This document shows, piece after piece, positions 26,066-36,500 of a stretch of 64,000 nt of DNA (positions are counted from its first letter, which is position 1; the number at the start of each line of letters is the position of its first letter). Source of the DNA: Shinella zoogloeoides (GTDB lineage Bacteria; Pseudomonadota; Alphaproteobacteria; Rhizobiales; Rhizobiaceae); NCBI RefSeq assembly GCF_030733845.1, contig NZ_CP132311.1:1181501-1245500 (forward strand), written 5' to 3'. A program made the position numbers and the translations under genes. Below the pieces are notes generated by a model. That model was not told the origin of the DNA. It searched no databases and saw nothing but the letters and a program-made list of their open reading frames with translations.

Positions 26066-28489
26066 ATGACGAAGAAGACGTCTGCGCCGCACGACTCCAC
26101 GGCCTTCCCGGTCCTGCCCCTGCGCGACATCGTGGTGTTCCCGCACATGATCGTGCCGCTGTTCGTCGGTCGCGAGAAGTCGATCCGCGCGCTGGAAGAG
26201 GTGATGGGCACCGACAAGCAGATCATGCTTGCCACCCAGATCAACGCTTCCGACGACGATCCGGAAACCGACGCCATCTATCGCATCGGCACCGTCGCCA
26301 ACGTTCTCCAGTTGCTGAAGCTGCCCGACGGCACCGTCAAGGTGCTGGTCGAAGGCCGCGCGCGCGCCGAGATCGACGGCTATACGGAGCGTGAGGAATT
26401 CTACGAGGCGATGGCCCATGTGCTGGCCGAGCCGGAAGAGGACCCGGTCGAGATCGAGGCGCTGTCGCGCTCGGTGGTCTCCGAGTTCGAGAACTACGTC
26501 AAGCTCAACAAGAAGATTTCGCCCGAGGTCGTCGGCGCTGCGAGCCAGATCGAGGACTACTCGAAGCTCGCCGACACGGTCGCCTCGCACCTCTCCATCA
26601 AGATCGTCGAGAAGCAGGAAATGCTCGAGACGACTAGCGTCAAGCTGCGCCTCGAAAAGGCGCTCGGCTTCATGGAAGGCGAGATTTCCGTCCTGCAGGT
26701 CGAAAAGCGCATCCGCTCGCGCGTCAAGCGCCAGATGGAGAAGACCCAGCGCGAGTACTACCTCAACGAACAGATGAAGGCGATCCAGAAGGAACTTGGC
26801 GACGGCGAGGACGGCCGCGACGAGATGGCCGAACTCGAAGAGAAGATCGCCAAGGTCAAGCTCTCCAAGGAGGCCCGCGAGAAGGCGGATGCCGAACTGA
26901 AGAAGCTGCGCCAGATGAGCCCGATGTCGGCGGAAGCCACCGTCGTGCGCAACTATCTCGACTGGCTGACGGGCATTCCGTGGGGCAAGAAGTCGAAGAT
27001 CAAGACCGACCTCAACGCTGCGGAAAAGGTCCTCGACGAGGATCATTTCGGCCTCGACAAGGTCAAGGAGCGCATCGTCGAATATCTCGCCGTGCAGGCC
27101 CGCTCGACCAAGATCAAAGGCCCGATCCTGTGCCTCGTCGGCCCTCCGGGCGTCGGCAAGACCTCGCTCGCCAAGTCGATCGCCAAGGCGACCGGCCGCG
27201 AATATATCCGCATGGCGCTCGGCGGCGTGCGGGACGAGGCCGAGATCCGCGGTCACCGCCGCACCTATATCGGCTCGATGCCCGGCAAGGTCATCCAGTC
27301 GATGAAGAAGGCCAAGAAGTCCAATCCGCTCTTCCTGCTCGACGAGATCGACAAGATGGGCATGGATTTCCGCGGCGACCCGTCCTCGGCCCTGCTGGAG
27401 GTGCTGGATCCGGAACAGAACTCGACCTTCATGGACCACTACCTGGAAGTCGAATACGACCTGTCCAACGTCATGTTCGTGACGACGGCGAACACGCTGA
27501 ACATTCCCGCGCCCCTGATGGACCGCATGGAAGTGATCCGCATCGCCGGCTACACGGAAGAGGAAAAGCTGGAAATCGCCAAGAGGCACCTGCTGCCCAA
27601 GGCGATCCGCGACCACGCGCTGCAGCCGAAGGAATTCTCGGTCACCGACGGCGCTCTGATGGCGGTCATCCAGCAGTACACCCGCGAGGCGGGCGTCAGA
27701 AACTTCGAGCGTGAACTGATGAAGCTCGCCCGCAAGGCGGTGACCGAGATCATCAAGGGCAAGTCGAAGAAGGTCGAGGTCACCGCGGAGAACATCCACG
27801 ACTTCCTCGGCGTTCCGCGCTTCCGCCACGGCGAAGCCGAGCGCGAGGACCAGGTCGGCGTCGTCACGGGCCTTGCCTGGACGGAAGTCGGCGGCGAACT
27901 GCTCACCATCGAAGGCGTCAGCCTGCCGGGTGGCAAGGGCCGCATGACGGTCACCGGCAACCTGAAGGACGTGATGAAGGAATCGATTTCGGCGGCGGCC
28001 TCCTATGTCCGCTCGCGCGCCGTCGATTTCGGCATCGAGCCCCCGCGCTTCGACAAGACAGACATCCACGTGCACGTACCGGAAGGCGCGACGCCGAAGG
28101 ATGGCCCGTCGGCCGGTATCGCCATGGCGACCGCCATCGTCTCCATCATGACCGGCATTCCGGTCTCGAAGGATATCGCGATGACGGGCGAGGTGACGCT
28201 GCGCGGCCGGGTACTGCCGATCGGCGGCCTCAAGGAAAAGCTGCTTGCAGCGCTTCGCGGCGGCATCAAGAAGGTGCTGATCCCGGAAGAGAACGCCAAG
28301 GATCTGGCGGACATTCCGGACAATGTGAAGAACAGCATGGAGATCATTCCGGTATCCCGTATGGGCGAGGTGATCAGCCATGCGCTGCTGCGCACGCCCG
28401 AGCCGATCGAGTGGGACGGTACGGCCGAAGCGGCCAAGGTTCCGGCGGTCGAATCGGCTGAAGACGGCGCCGCTGCAATCGCGCATTGA
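26066..28489 (+). CDS. lon: ATP-dependent protease Lon
   Basis: 807 aa LonA-type protease. N-terminal substrate domain: [24 protein letters not shown] helical region (about 190-320) includes [20 protein letters not shown]. The AAA+ module has Walker [16 protein letters not shown], Walker [11 protein letters not shown] and arginine finger region [21 protein letters not shown] in pieces. The C-terminal protease domain carries the Ser in [15 protein letters not shown] and the Lys in [15 protein letters not shown], which form the catalytic dyad. The ATG at 26066 follows AAAGGAAATGAC and gives the family start; an upstream frame extends into the leader without support. Degrades damaged and regulatory proteins. 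Flanked by terminators, so it is its own transcription unit. Confidence 0.98.
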   Translation: MTKKTSAPHDSTAFPVLPLRDIVVFPHMIVPLFVGREKSIRALEEVMGTDKQIMLATQINASDDDPETDAIYRIGTVANVLQLLKLPDGTVKVLVEGRARAEIDGYTEREEFYEAMAHVLAEPEEDPVEIEALSRSVVSEFENYVKLNKKISPEVVGAASQIEDYSKLADTVASHLSIKIVEKQEMLETTSVKLRLEKALGFMEGEISVLQVEKRIRSRVKRQMEKTQREYYLNEQMKAIQKELGDGEDGRDEMAELEEKIAKVKLSKEAREKADAELKKLRQMSPMSAEATVVRNYLDWLTGIPWGKKSKIKTDLNAAEKVLDEDHFGLDKVKERIVEYLAVQARSTKIKGPILCLVGPPGVGKTSLAKSIAKATGREYIRMALGGVRDEAEIRGHRRTYIGSMPGKVIQSMKKAKKSNPLFLLDEIDKMGMDFRGDPSSALLEVLDPEQNSTFMDHYLEVEYDLSNVMFVTTANTLNIPAPLMDRMEVIRIAGYTEEEKLEIAKRHLLPKAIRDHALQPKEFSVTDGALMAVIQQYTREAGVRNFERELMKLARKAVTEIIKGKSKKVEVTAENIHDFLGVPRFRHGEAEREDQVGVVTGLAWTEVGGELLTIEGVSLPGGKGRMTVTGNLKDVMKESISAAASYVRSRAVDFGIEPPRFDKTDIHVHVPEGATPKDGPSAGIAMATAIVSIMTGIPVSKDIAMTGEVTLRGRVLPIGGLKEKLLAALRGGIKKVLIPEENAKDLADIPDNVKNSMEIIPVSRMGEVISHALLRTPEPIEWDGTAEAAKVPAVESAEDGAAAIAH

Positions 28490-28538
28490 GCGTTATCGCG
28501 GGGCGCTACGCCCGGCTTTTTCAAGTCAAACAGCAAAG

Positions 28539-28563
28539 GACCGGCCCCTGGGCCGGTCTTTTT
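28539..28563 (+). terminator. Rho-independent terminator of lon
   Basis: GACCGGCCC (28539-28547) and GGGCCGGTC (28550-28558) with a CT loop, then TTTTT (28559-28563). It lies about 50 bases after the lon stop. Confidence 0.88.
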
Positions 28564-28617
28564 CGTTGAAAAGAGTGTGTAAACCCCGGATTCTCAGGGG
28601 ATTCCGACGAAATTTTC

Positions 28618-28645
28618 TTGCGGGGAGAAGGGCGATGCGTATTCT
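28618..28645 (+). promoter_or_regulatory. Candidate sigma-70-type promoter of hupB
   Basis: TTGCGG (28618-28623), 16 bases, then TATTCT (28640-28645), about 50 bases upstream of the HU start codon. Identified by eye only. Confidence 0.4.
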
Positions 28646-28694
28646 GCCCCCGACTTGTAAGAGTCGTTTCAAACCGTAAGAAAGGGGTGGAAAC

Positions 28695-28970
28695 ATGAAC
28701 AAGAATGAACTCGTATCCGCAGTGGCTGAGAAGTCCGGCCTCTCCAAGACGGACGCAGCATCTGCTGTCGACGCCGTTTTCGAGACGATCCAGGGCGAAC
28801 TCAAGAACGGCGGTGACGTTCGTCTCGTCGGTTTCGGCAATTTCTCCGTATCGCGCCGCGAAGCCTCGAAGGGTCGTAACCTTTCGACCGGCGCCGAGAT
28901 CGAGATCCCGGCTCGCAACGTGCCGAAGTTCTCGGCCGGCAAGGGCCTGAAGGACGCCGTCAACGGCTGA
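28695..28970 (+). CDS. hupB: DNA-binding protein HU
   Basis: 91 aa. Typical HU: dimerising helices [20 protein letters not shown] and [13 protein letters not shown], the [17 protein letters not shown] beta part, and the DNA-bending arm [33 protein letters not shown] in consecutive pieces with the conserved Arg-Asn-Pro-type arm tip (here ARNVP). It compacts the nucleoid and assists replication and repair. AAGGGGTGG lies upstream of the ATG. lon-hupB adjacency is conserved in many proteobacteria. A hairpin and a strong terminator follow after about 140 bases. Confidence 0.97.
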   Translation: MNKNELVSAVAEKSGLSKTDAASAVDAVFETIQGELKNGGDVRLVGFGNFSVSRREASKGRNLSTGAEIEIPARNVPKFSAGKGLKDAVNG

Positions 28971-29106
28971 TCCGATGCGGCTGCATGATCCTTCAGACCA
29001 TGCGGCAGCCTTGAAGTTCTGCAGCGCTTCCTGTGCGTCATCCGTGGCGCGCGGCGCTGCGGGCAGAGCGGTTATCCACTCCGCCGCAAATCCTGAAGTT
29101 CAGGGC

Positions 29107-29134
29107 AGGGGTCCGGTTTTCCGGACCCCTTTTT
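29107..29134 (+). terminator. Rho-independent terminator of hupB
   Basis: AGGGGTCCGG (29107-29116) and CCGGACCCCT (29121-29130) form a perfect 10-bp stem with a TTTT loop, and T continues to 29134. It ends an unusually long hupB 3' untranslated region of about 135 bases. Confidence 0.88.
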
Positions 29135-29236
29135 ATTTGCGGGGCAAGGGACGGGATGACACGCCATTGTCATCGGCCTGTAACACGAAAGCCGCAGAAC
29201 CGCCCGGTTCCTATTGACCGGATTCCGGAGGTTTTC

Positions 29237-31429
29237 ATGAAGACCCGTTCGCTCACCGCCGCGCTCGCGGCGGTCCTCGCCGCATCGGTGGCCCCCGCCG
29301 CCAGCGCCGAGCCCGTATTCAATCGCATTTCATCCTTCGCCGTAGCCGACAACCTGCCCGAGGGCGTGGATAAGGCGATGCCGACCTCGTCCGAAATCAT
29401 CGCCGCCTCCGAGGACGGCAATACGCTCGTCTATTCCGACAGCCCGAACAAGGCGATCGGCTTCATCGACATCACCGACGCGAAGGCCCCGAAGGCCGGC
29501 GGCTCCGTCTCCTTCGACGGCGAGCCGACCTCCGTCGCTATAGCGGCCGGCAAGGCGCTCGTCGCGGTCAACACCCGCGAGAGCTTCGTGAAGCCGTCGG
29601 GCGTTCTCACCCAGGTCGACCTCGCCTCGAAGGCTATCGACGCGACCTGCGATATCGGCGGCCAGCCGGATTCCATCGCCCTCAACAAGGACAAGACGAT
29701 CGCCGCGATCGCCATCGAGAACGAGCGCGATGAAGAGGTCAATGACGGCGCCATCCCGCAGATGCCGGCCGGCGATCTCGTCCTGCTGTCGCTCAAGGAC
29801 GGCGTCGTCGATTGCGGCTCGTTGAAGCGCGTGACGCTCACCGGCCTTGCCGCGGTTGCCGGCGAGGACCCGGAGCCGGAATTCGTTGCCTTCAACGGCC
29901 TCGACGAAATCGCCCTCACGCTGCAGGAAAACAACCATATCGTCATCGTCGACGGCAAGACCGGCGCCGTGAAGAGCCACTTCTCCGCCGGCACCGTCAG
30001 CCTCGAGGGCGTCGATACCAAGAAAGACGGTGCGCTGAAGTTCACCGGCGAGGTCAAGGACGTCGCCCGCGAGCCGGACGCCGTGAAGTGGCTCGACGAC
30101 AACCGCCTCGTCGTCGCCAACGAGGGCGACTGGAAGGGCGGCGCCCGCGGCTTCACCATCTTCGACAAGGAAGGCAAGGTTCTCCACGAGAACGGCGCCG
30201 GCTTCGAGCGTGAAATCGCGAAGATCGGCCACTACCCGGACAAGCGCAACAAGAAGGGCGTGGAGCCGGAAGGCCTGGAAGCCGCCAAATTCGGCGACGA
30301 CAACCTGTTCTTCGTGCTGGCCGAGCGCGCTTCCATCGTCGGCGTCTACAAGGACACCGGCACGGAGCCCGAACTTCTCCAGCTTCTGCCCTCGGGCGTC
30401 GGCCCGGAAGGCGCGGTCGCCATTCCGGCCCGCAACCTCTTCGTGACCGCCAACGAAAGCGACCTCGTCGAGGACGGCGGCGCACGCTCGCACGTCATGA
30501 TCTACGAGCGCGCGGAAGGCGAGGCGACGTATCCGCAGATCGTCTCCACCGAGAAAGACGGCGAACTGATCGGCTTCGGCGCGCTGTCCGGCCTTGCGCC
30601 TATCAAGGACAAGCCGGGCATGCTCCATGCCGTGAACGACTCCTTCTACGCCTCGCAGCCGACGATCTTCACGATCGACGCCACGCAGAAGCCGGCGAAG
30701 ATCGTCGATGCGCTGCGCATCACGCGCAACGGCGCCGCCGCTCAGAAGCTCGACAGCGAAGGCCTGACGCCGGACGGCGAGGGCGGCTTCTGGCTTGCCA
30801 ACGAGGGCGATGCCGACAAGCTCTACGCCCATGCCATCATCCACGTGAACGAGAAGGGCGAGATCGAGAAGGAAATCGCCATCCCCGCCGAGCTGCGCGC
30901 CGGCGAGAAGCGTTTCGGCTTCGAGGGCATCACCAGCGTCGGCGAAGGCGACGACATGGTGCTCTGGATGGCCATGCAGCGCGAATGGGGCGACGACGAG
31001 AAGGGCTTCGTGAAGCTCGTCTCCTACAAGCCGTCGTCCAAGGAATGGGGCGCGGTGCGCTATCCGCTCGAAAAGACGGAAAGCGGCTGGGTCGGCCTCT
31101 CCGAGATCACGGTGAACGGCGACTATGCCTATATCATCGAGCGCGACAACCTGATCGGCCAGGCGGCCAAGCTGAAGAAGCTTTACCGCGTCGCGCTCGC
31201 CGACCTGAAGCCGGCCAAGCTCGGCACCGAGCTGCCGGTCGTGAAGAAGCAAGAGGTCCGCGACCTCATTCCCGACCTGAAGGCCGGAAACGGCTACGTC
31301 GTCGACAAGGTCGAGGGCTTTGCCATCGACGCCGCCGGCAACGGCTTCGTCGTGACGGACAATGACGGGGTGGACGACTCCTCCGGCGAGACGCTGTTCT
31401 TCGGCATCGGCCCGATCAACGCGATGTAA
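29237..31429 (+). CDS. Secreted esterase-like/phytase-like beta-propeller protein
   Basis: 730 aa with a signal peptide (KTRSLTAALAAVLAASVAPA, cleavage near ASA-EP). The N-terminal half has propeller-like repeats (SSFAVADNLPEG, GNTLVYSDSPNKAIGFIDI, PTSVAIAAGKALVAVNT, ALTLQENNHIVIVDGKTGAV, WLDDNRLVVANEGDW). The C-terminal half (from about residue 440) has the pattern of the esterase-like-activity-of-phytase domain: SGLAPIKDKPGMLHAVNDS, LDSEGLTPDGEGGFWLANEG, RFGFEGITSVGEGDDMVLW and VEGFAIDAAGNGFVVTDNDG. A metal-dependent phosphatase or esterase in the periplasm is plausible; phytase activity itself is not shown. GGAGG lies 6 bases before ATG 29237. Monocistronic, between two terminators. Confidence 0.82.
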   Translation: MKTRSLTAALAAVLAASVAPAASAEPVFNRISSFAVADNLPEGVDKAMPTSSEIIAASEDGNTLVYSDSPNKAIGFIDITDAKAPKAGGSVSFDGEPTSVAIAAGKALVAVNTRESFVKPSGVLTQVDLASKAIDATCDIGGQPDSIALNKDKTIAAIAIENERDEEVNDGAIPQMPAGDLVLLSLKDGVVDCGSLKRVTLTGLAAVAGEDPEPEFVAFNGLDEIALTLQENNHIVIVDGKTGAVKSHFSAGTVSLEGVDTKKDGALKFTGEVKDVAREPDAVKWLDDNRLVVANEGDWKGGARGFTIFDKEGKVLHENGAGFEREIAKIGHYPDKRNKKGVEPEGLEAAKFGDDNLFFVLAERASIVGVYKDTGTEPELLQLLPSGVGPEGAVAIPARNLFVTANESDLVEDGGARSHVMIYERAEGEATYPQIVSTEKDGELIGFGALSGLAPIKDKPGMLHAVNDSFYASQPTIFTIDATQKPAKIVDALRITRNGAAAQKLDSEGLTPDGEGGFWLANEGDADKLYAHAIIHVNEKGEIEKEIAIPAELRAGEKRFGFEGITSVGEGDDMVLWMAMQREWGDDEKGFVKLVSYKPSSKEWGAVRYPLEKTESGWVGLSEITVNGDYAYIIERDNLIGQAAKLKKLYRVALADLKPAKLGTELPVVKKQEVRDLIPDLKAGNGYVVDKVEGFAIDAAGNGFVVTDNDGVDDSSGETLFFGIGPINAM

Positions 31430-31458
31430 GCCGGGACCACCCGAAAGGCGACAAACAA

Positions 31459-31490
31459 AAAAGGCCGGGATCCTGCGATCCCGGCCTTTT
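31459..31490. terminator. Bidirectional terminator between the phytase-like gene and marR
   Basis: AAGGCCGGGATC (31461-31472) and GATCCCGGCCTT (31477-31488) form a perfect 12-bp stem with loop CTGC. On the plus strand TTTT follows. On the minus strand six Ts followed by GTTTG lie after the stem. It serves the two convergent genes. Confidence 0.88.
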
Positions 31491-31511
31491 CGGTTTTCGA
31501 TGCCGCCCGGC

Positions 31512-32006
31512 TCAGCCGACGGCGTGGAGGGAGCGAACGGGTGCCGCGTCGGCAATGCCCTCGCTCTTGTCTCGTTCCCGTTGCAGCTCCTCGGTCTTCT
31601 CGCTGAGACAGCGGATGATTTCCTTCATATGCTGCTTCTGGTCTTCGGTCAGAACCGCGAATATGGCTTCGATCGTCTTGTGCTGCGGCTGCTGGGCGGC
31701 CGAGATGACGGTCCGGCCCATATCCGTTATCGAGACGATCTTGGCGCGTCGGTCCTTCGGATCGGGCTCGCGCTTGACCAGCTTGTCACGCTCAAGACCA
31801 TCGATCGCTTCCGTCACCGTACGGGGTGCGAAACCAAGAGCGCAGGCGATGTCCGTGGAGCGCTGCGGGCCCTGGCATTCCAGCAAAAGCAGGAACTTGC
31901 TGCGGGCGAGCGATACGCCTTCGTCCATCATGCACTCATTCACCAGGCGACTCACCTGATGGTAGAGTTTGAACATGCCTTGGGAGATTTCTATCGTGCT
32001 AGTCAT
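31512..32006 (-). CDS. MarR-family transcriptional regulator
   Basis: 164 aa winged-helix regulator. Visible are an N-terminal dimerisation helix (STIEISQGMFKLYHQVSRLV), the helix-turn-helix STDIACALGFAPRTVTEAIDGLE, and the wing KLVKREPDPKDRRAKIVSITDMG, followed by the C-terminal dimer helices. The ligand and targets are unknown; it may act on itself or on the divergently placed nuclease pair. The start at 32006 is chosen because a near-consensus promoter (TTGACA, 17 bases, TATATT) lies at 32014-32042 and would start RNA at or within a few bases of this ATG. No Shine-Dalgarno sequence is present, so the mRNA is probably leaderless. An ATG at 32075 is in frame but sits upstream of this promoter. 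Confidence 0.85.
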   Translation of the reverse strand: MTSTIEISQGMFKLYHQVSRLVNECMMDEGVSLARSKFLLLLECQGPQRSTDIACALGFAPRTVTEAIDGLERDKLVKREPDPKDRRAKIVSITDMGRTVISAAQQPQHKTIEAIFAVLTEDQKQHMKEIIRCLSEKTEELQRERDKSEGIADAAPVRSLHAVG

Positions 32007-32013
32007 GAGGTGG

Positions 32014-32042
32014 AATATAGGTATTATGAGGGACCATGTCAA
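32014..32042 (-). promoter_or_regulatory. Near-consensus promoter of marR
   Basis: On the minus strand TTGACA (32042-32037), 17 bases, TATATT (32019-32014). The predicted start of RNA is around 32006-32008, coinciding with the ATG. Confidence 0.7.
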
Positions 32043-32235
32043 ATGATCACGAAGTTTTTCGGAGAATTTGATCATAGATATTGAACGATGCCTGTAAATG
32101 CGAACGGTCAGGCAACAGGTCGGTTTTCTTACCTCTTCTCCGGCTTTTTCGGGGGGAAACGATTTCTTTCCTGCATAACCTGCCGAGCGTTGCTGCAAGC
32201 ATTGACCCCGCGGAAGGCGGAGGCGATTGTCCGGC

Positions 32236-33504
32236 ATGCCTTTCCGCTTCCTTCATACGGCCGACCTCCATCTCGATTCGCCGCTCACCTCGCTCGCATT
32301 GCGCAATGCTGACCTAGGCGACCTCGTGCGCGGGGCGACGCGCAAGGCGCTGGAGCGCATCGTCGATCTCGCAATTTCGGAGGCGGTGGATGCGGTCATC
32401 ATCGCCGGCGACCTCTATGACGGGTCGCAGACCTCCATGGCGACGGCGCTCTTCCTGATGGGCCAGATGCGCCGGCTGGAGGCGGCCGGCATCCGCGTGT
32501 TCCTCATCCGCGGCAACCATGATGCGCAGTCGCAGATCACCCGGGAGCTGACCTTCCCGCCGAACGTGCACGTCTTCGACGGCCGCGGCAAACCGGTAAG
32601 GGCAGGGGCGCTCGCCAACGGCCGCGAGGTGCATGTCCACGGCGTCAGCTTCGCCAATCCCCATGCCCCCGCCTCACTGCTGCCGACCTATCGCGCGCCG
32701 GTGGCGGATGCCCTCAATATCGGCCTCATGCACACCAGTCTCGCCGGCGCGAGCCGCCACGATCCCTATGCGCCTGTCGGCATACCGGACCTGACGGCGC
32801 ACGGTTTCGATTATTGGGCGCTCGGCCATATCCACCAGCGCCGCGTGCATCTCGAAAAGCCCTGGATCGTCATGCCCGGCAATCCGCAGGGCCGCGACAT
32901 CAACGAGGGCGGGCCGAAGGGCGTGACGCTCGCCACCATTGCCGAGGACGGCACGATCGCCTGCGAGGAACGCCTCGTCGCGCTCGCGGTGTTCGAGCGG
33001 CTTTCCGTCGATCTCTCTGATATCGACGACTGGTCCGCCATGCTCGACCGCGCCGAAACGGTGCTGGGCGAGGCGAGGGCGGCGGCCGGCGGTGCCCATC
33101 TCGTCGCCCGCCTCATGCTCACAGGCGCGACGTCGCTCGCCTGGCGCCTGCGCCGCGACGAGGACCTGCTGCTTGCGGAAATCCAGAACCTTGCCGCCTC
33201 GCTCGGCGAATGCTGGATCGAAGCGGTGGAACTTGCCGTTTCGGTGCCGGCGGCGATGGCAGGCTCCGATGCCGGCCCGGTCACCGAGCTTTCACGCCTG
33301 ATGCGGGAGGATGTGGTCGGGAGCCATGCCTATCGCGCGGAACTGCGCGAGACGTTGGCCGATCTTCTGCGCCAGCTTCCAAAGGAGGCGCGCAGCCTGC
33401 TGGCGCCGGATGAGGCGGCGGAGGAGGCGTTGCTGTCCGATCTTGCGCTGCAGGGCTCCGACGCCGTGCTTGCCCGCCTCGGCGGCGAGAGCGAGAGGGC
33501 ATAG
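32236..33504 (+). CDS. YhaO/SbcD-like metallophosphoesterase, DNA repair nuclease subunit
   Basis: 422 aa. All metallophosphatase motifs are present near the N-terminus: FLHTADLHLDSPL (D-x-H), IIAGDLYDGSQ (G-D-x-x-D), LIRGNHDAQS (G-N-H-D), GLMHTSLAG and ALGHIHQRR (G-H-x-H). This is the Mre11/SbcD nuclease core. The C-terminal third is helical and unlike classical SbcD, as in the Bacillus YhaO type. Start: ATG 32236 gives MPFRFLHTADLHL. A TTG at 32227 has GGAGG closer upstream and is an alternative. Its stop is 3 bases before the start of the large ATPase gene, so the two are translated together. Confidence 0.87.
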   Translation: MPFRFLHTADLHLDSPLTSLALRNADLGDLVRGATRKALERIVDLAISEAVDAVIIAGDLYDGSQTSMATALFLMGQMRRLEAAGIRVFLIRGNHDAQSQITRELTFPPNVHVFDGRGKPVRAGALANGREVHVHGVSFANPHAPASLLPTYRAPVADALNIGLMHTSLAGASRHDPYAPVGIPDLTAHGFDYWALGHIHQRRVHLEKPWIVMPGNPQGRDINEGGPKGVTLATIAEDGTIACEERLVALAVFERLSVDLSDIDDWSAMLDRAETVLGEARAAAGGAHLVARLMLTGATSLAWRLRRDEDLLLAEIQNLAASLGECWIEAVELAVSVPAAMAGSDAGPVTELSRLMREDVVGSHAYRAELRETLADLLRQLPKEARSLLAPDEAAEEALLSDLALQGSDAVLARLGGESERA

Positions 33505-33507
33505 CGC

Positions 33508-36500
33508 ATGCGCCTCGATCGCCTCGATCTCGTCCGTTACGGCAAGTTCACCGACCGCAGCCTCGACTTCGGCGTGCCTAAGCCCGGCAAGCCGGATTTC
33601 CACCTCGTGCACGGCCCCAACGAGGCCGGCAAGTCGACGCTCTTCTCCGCCTATCTCGATCTTCTCTTCGGCATCGAGAAATCGAGCGCCTACGGCTTCC
33701 TCCATCCCTATTCGCTGATGCGCGTGGGCGGGCGGCTGACCGTCGGCACGGAGCGCCACGAGGCCTATCGCCTCAAGCGCAACCAGACCTCGCTCGTCGC
33801 GGCCGACGACCGGCCGTTGCCCGACGCGCTCTTCGCCCCGGTGCTCGGCAGCATGGATCGCGGCGTCTACCGCACCATGTTCTCGCTCGACGACGAGAGC
33901 ATCGAGAAGGGTGGCGAGGATATCCTGAAGAGCGAGGGCGAACTCGGCGCCATGCTTTTTTCGGCAAGTTCCGGCCTTTCCGACATGGCCACCGGCCTTG
34001 CTGCGCTGAAGGCGGAAGCCGACGAATTCTACCGGCCCTCCGGCCGCAAGCATGGCCTGTCCGTGCTCAAGGCGGAGATCGAGGCGCTGGCCACTGAACG
34101 CAAGACTCTGGACGTTGCCGCCCGCGACTATGGCGTGCTGGTGCGCGAACGCGACGCCGCGGCCTCCCGGCATGCCGAGGTGACGGCCGCCCGGAGCGAA
34201 GCGCGCGCCGTGCTGGCGCAGGTGGAGCGCAGCCTTTCCGCGCTGCCCTATCTTCGCCGCATGCGGGCGCTGCGGACGGAACTCGGCGCCTTCGACCTCG
34301 GAGCGTCGCCGCCGGCCGGCTGGCGCTCCCTTCTCGGTGACCTTGCCCGCGAGGAGGCGGAGATTGCCGCCCGCACCGCGCGGGTCGTCACGGAGCGCGA
34401 GCGGCAGGAGGAAGAGCGCGAGGGGCTGCCGGAGGACGACGCCGTGCTGGGCGCGCAGGCGGATATCGCGGCGCTCTCCGGCTCGGCGCTCGAAGCGCGC
34501 TTCCGCACGGCGGCGATGGACCTTTCGCACCGCGAGGCGGATCGGAGCCGGCTGGCCGTGACGATCGGAACGGGCCTCGCCGCGCTCGGCCTTTCGCCGG
34601 AGGCCGATCCGGCAAAAGTCCTGCTTGCGCCGGGACTTGCCGAGAAATTGACCGCCCTCCTGTCGCGCCGGGTTGCGCTGGCCGAGCGCTCGGAGGCCGC
34701 GCTTCGCGAGCAGGCCGAGGCGGAAAAGGCGCTGGAGGCGGCAGGCGGCGGAGCCAATGCTCTCGCTACGGACGAGTCAGGAGAAGAAGAGGCGTTGCAG
34801 ACCACGCTCGGCGCGATCCTGCGCGCGGCCCGCGCCGCCGATCTTCCCGCGCGCTTGCGTGATGCTCGTCGCCACGTCGCTGTCGCGCGGCAGGAAGCGG
34901 ACGATGCGCTGGCCCGCCTTGCCCCCTGGACAGGCACGGCGGCGGCACTCGAAGGCATGCATGTCCCGGCATCGGCGGAAATCGAGGGCCTGCACGACCG
35001 GTTCGACGCGGCGACCGAAACGTTGCGGCGCCAGCGCGAGCAGGTTGCCGCGCTTGCCTTGGAAGTGGCTACCGCCAAGGCGACGCTCGATGCGCTCCGC
35101 AAGGCAACAGGTGCAGCGGGAGAGGAAGAGGCCGGCCGATTGAGAGCGGCGCGCGAAGCGGCCTGGCAGGCCCATCTGGGCCGTCTTGACCGGGATACCG
35201 CCGCACAATTCGAAGATGCCATGCAGGCGGACGACCGCGCCATGGACGCGCGCCTGCGCAATGCCGACCGTCTCTCGGAACTACGCGTCCTCGAACGCAC
35301 CACGGCCGAGGGCAGGGCGCGGCTCGAAACGCTGCGGAATGAAACGACACGCCTGGAGCAGGCAAGGGCGGAGATCGCGGCGGACGTAGCCGCGTTCGCT
35401 CGCCGCCTCGACCTGCCAGAAACGACGCCGCTGGCAGAGACGACCGCCTGGCTCGAAAGGCGGGCTGTGGCGCTGGAGAAATTCAGTGAACTTGCGCGCC
35501 GGACGCTGGAGGCCGATCTGGTCGAGAAGGAAGCGGGAGATGTTCTCTCCCGGCTGTCCGCCCATCTTCCGGCCGCGCTCGCCAGGGACACGGCTATCGA
35601 CGAGGCACTGTTCCTGGCGGAGGACCGGCTGGAGGCCTTGAAGGCCGCACGAATCGCGCGGCTTGCCGCCACGGAGCGTCTGGCGCGCGCGCAGGCCGAT
35701 GTCAAAACTCGCCGCAAGACCGCGGAAGAGGCGGTCTCTGCGCTCGCGGCATGGCAGGAGGCATGGAGAGGCGCGATTGCCGGCACATGGCTGGCGACGG
35801 ACGGGGCCCCCGCCGAGCCCGAGCGCCTCGCCGCGCTGCTGCCGGCCTTGCAGGCGCTCGGCCAGAATGTCGAGCGGCGAAACGAGCTGGATCACCGCAT
35901 CGCCGCCATGCGCCGCGACCAGCAGGACTACGCCGCCCAAGCGCGCCGGCTTGCCGAGCGGCTGTCCGAACCGTTTGATGCGGACGAACCGCTGTCGACC
36001 GTGGCCGGTCTCGTCCGCCGTCTTGCGGCAGCCGGGACCATCCGCGAAAGGCGCGAGGCCATCGACAAGGCGTTGCTGCGGCTCGATGAGGAGGGGGGGG
36101 CGCTGGAAGAGCGCCGCTCCGTCCTGACATCGCGACTGTCGGAAATCTTCGCCTTTCTCGGCTGCGACACGCTCGCGGAAGCGGGGATGCTGCTCGAAGC
36201 CTACCGCAAGCGCGACGACGTCCTTGGCCGGGTCGAAGATGCGGCGCGCGATCTTGCGCAGCAGATGCGGGCGGAAACCGCCGAGGAGGCCGAGGCGCTG
36301 CTTGCGGCGGTCGACGAGGACCAGCTTGCCCGGGAAAAGGGCGACCTTTCCGCCCGGCTGGACGAGTTCGACCGCGAGGTGGAGGAATTGCATGCGGCGC
36401 GGGCACGGGCGGAAGAGGCGCTTGCCAGGATCGCCGGCAGCGACGAGGCGGCCGCGCTGGAAGAACGGCGGCGCACGGCGCTGATCGAGCTTGCGGAACG

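Noticed and set aside
25772..28486. 904-codon open frame antisense to lon, and many similar long antisense frames (for example over hutU, secDF, clpX).
   Set aside because: They mirror strongly conserved genes in high-GC DNA, have Arg/Asp/His-rich composition and no recognisable domains; they are codon-bias shadows.
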